Below are positions 5,369-5,905 of a stretch of 5,905 bases of DNA, piece after piece (the stretch's first letter is position 1; each line of letters starts with the position of its first letter). The stretch lies in contig JAPLIW010000354.1 of NCBI GenBank assembly GCA_026388915.1, positions 1-5,905 on the forward strand. Direction: 5' to 3'. Source of the stretch: Deltaproteobacteria bacterium (GTDB lineage Bacteria; Desulfobacterota; SM23-61). The position numbers and the translations under genes were made by a program. The notes below the pieces were generated by a model. That model was not told where the DNA came from. It was given only the letters and a program-made list of their open reading frames with translations, and made no database searches.

Positions 5369-5413
5369 TTGACAACTCCAAGAAGGCTATGTTAAGGTCC
5401 AGCTTAACGATAG
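5369..5413 (+). promoter_or_regulatory. TTGACA box with adjacent palindrome, candidate promoter/operator
   Basis: A perfect -35 hexamer, TTGACA, is at 5369-5374, but no good -10 lies at 16-18 bases spacing (GTTAAG or TTAAGG is the best there). Over exactly that region sits an inverted repeat: GTTAAG (5391-5396), six bases, then CTTAAC (5403-5408). It is extended by CTAT (5387-5390) with ATAG (5410-5413) across one extra base. The symmetry suggests a dimeric regulator site overlapping the promoter of the downstream NfnA/SudB-type gene. The weak -10 could mean an activated promoter. The regulator is unknown. Confidence 0.35.
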
Positions 5414-5414
5414 A

Positions 5415-5498
5415 TGCCCGTCACGAAATATAGTTCCGGAGCACATGGAGAGAAGTTCCTCGTGGTGGGTACCCTGGCTCTGAATTCCAGAGCCGGGG
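5415..5498 (+). promoter_or_regulatory. Structured mRNA leader before the NfnA/SudB-type gene
   Basis: Two helices can be drawn back to back. The first pairs 5415-5426 (TGCCCGTCACGA) with 5460-5471 (TCGTGGTGGGTA) over 12 consecutive pairs, three of them G-U. It encloses a purine-rich 33-base loop. The second starts at the next base: CCCTGGCTCTG (5472-5482) pairs with CAGAGCCGGGG (5488-5498) over 11 pairs around AATTC. Only three bases separate it from the AGGAG ribosome site (5502-5506). No T-run follows, so this is not a terminator. It resembles no riboswitch class I can name. The same stretch could instead be read as a 34-residue N-terminal extension from an ATG at 5414. Confidence 0.4.
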
Positions 5499-5515
5499 GA
5501 AAGGAGAAGGAAGAA

Positions 5516-5905
5516 GTGTTTCCCATCGTCGATGCCAAGCTCCTGGCGGCCTCAGTGAAACAGTTCAAAGTGGCCGCTCCGGAGATCGCCAAAAAGCGGA
5601 AATCCGGGCAGTTTGTGGTTTTGCGGACCCATGAGGAGGGGGAACGGATTCCCCTGACCATTGCCGACGCCGACCCGGCGGCCGGGACGATTACCCTGAT
5701 CTTTCAGGAAGTGGGCAAGTCCACGATGCAACTGGGCAAGCTCAAGAGGGGGGATTCAATCCTCGATTTGATCGGACCGCTGGGCCGCTCCACCCACATC
5801 GAAAACTTCGGGACGGTGGTATGCATCGGCGGGGGAATCGGCATCGCCCCGGTCCATCCCATCGCTAAAGGCATGCGGGAGGCGGGCAACAGAGTGATTT
5901 CCATC
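5516..5905 (+). CDS. nfnA: NfnA/SudB-type FAD/NAD(P)-binding subunit (ferredoxin-NADP+ reductase / sulfide dehydrogenase family), 3' truncated by window
   Basis: This is the small flavoprotein subunit of NADH-dependent ferredoxin:NADP+ oxidoreductase or the related sulfide dehydrogenase, homologous to PyrK. It passes electrons between NAD(P)H, FAD and iron-sulfur centres in the cytoplasm. The 130 codons present cover roughly half of the usual protein of about 280 residues. Seen: MFPIVDAKLL opens the FAD-binding barrel, GQFVVLR (31-37) and ERIPLTIAD (43-51) carry the flavin-binding Arg44 and Thr48, FQEVGKSTMQL (63-73) and DLIGPLG (84-90) follow, and VVCIGGGIGIAP (101-112) is the glycine-rich start of the nucleotide-binding domain. 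The expected C-terminal 2Fe-2S cysteines lie outside. The GTG at 5516 is chosen because homology starts there, with AGGAG (5502-5506) at 9 bases spacing. An in-frame ATG at 5414 would add 34 unfamiliar residues and has a poor ribosome site. The large subunit usually lies directly downstream. Confidence 0.88.
   Translation, partial: MFPIVDAKLLAASVKQFKVAAPEIAKKRKSGQFVVLRTHEEGERIPLTIADADPAAGTITLIFQEVGKSTMQLGKLKRGDSILDLIGPLGRSTHIENFGTVVCIGGGIGIAPVHPIAKGMREAGNRVISI

Noticed and set aside
5404..5661. Minus-strand frame over the start of the NfnA/SudB-type gene
   Set aside because: The plus-strand frame matches a known flavoprotein family through to the window end, while the minus-strand frame has no support.

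Overview
The window looks like a piece of a fairly GC-rich chromosome from an anaerobic bacterium, most likely of the deltaproteobacterial (Desulfobacterota, Syntrophales-like) kind. This is inferred from gene content: a free-standing pyruvate/oxaloacetate carboxyltransferase subunit without its biotin carrier domain, an NfnA/SudB-type FAD/NAD(P)-binding electron-transfer subunit, a long-form HisG, and a dispersed CGCAGAG-type inverted repeat. No taxonomic marker gene is present, so this placement is a guess from family memory.

Layout. Positions 1-1604 are the 3' part of a group II intron. Folded intron RNA reaches the left edge, so its 5' end is outside the window. Domain III, the basal stem of domain IV, the maturase gene (GTG start at 283), domain V and domain VI with its branch-point A can be placed base by base. 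Positions 1605-1790 hold no convincing gene. A minus-strand VOC/glyoxalase-fold gene follows (1791-2183), preceded on its own strand by a possible 19-codon leader ORF. Next, on the plus strand, come a promoter-like sequence, a textbook intrinsic terminator only 22 bases before the next start codon, and the carboxyltransferase gene (2430-3788). A 190-base gap holds an inverted pair of 28-base arms, each built of three 9-mers. Then come hisI and hisG, overlapping by 8 bases and ending at 5227. A 288-base gap contains an A/T-rich hairpin, a palindrome beside a TTGACA box and a strongly base-paired leader, followed by the first 130 codons of an NfnA/SudB-type gene that runs off the right edge.

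How the genes work together. HisG (step 1) and HisI (step 3) belong to histidine biosynthesis and look co-transcribed and translationally coupled. The carboxyltransferase would transfer the carboxyl group from carboxybiotin to pyruvate, or the reverse from oxaloacetate, with biotin carboxylase and carrier protein encoded elsewhere. The NfnA/SudB gene belongs to NAD(P)H/ferredoxin electron balancing. These are separate housekeeping units. The intron and the CGCAGAG repeat are the mobile or repetitive parts.

No unmistakably new system is visible. The best leads are the promoter-terminator leader before the carboxyltransferase, the folded leader before the NfnA-like gene, the inverted repeat before hisI, and a YADDG variant of the maturase active-site box.
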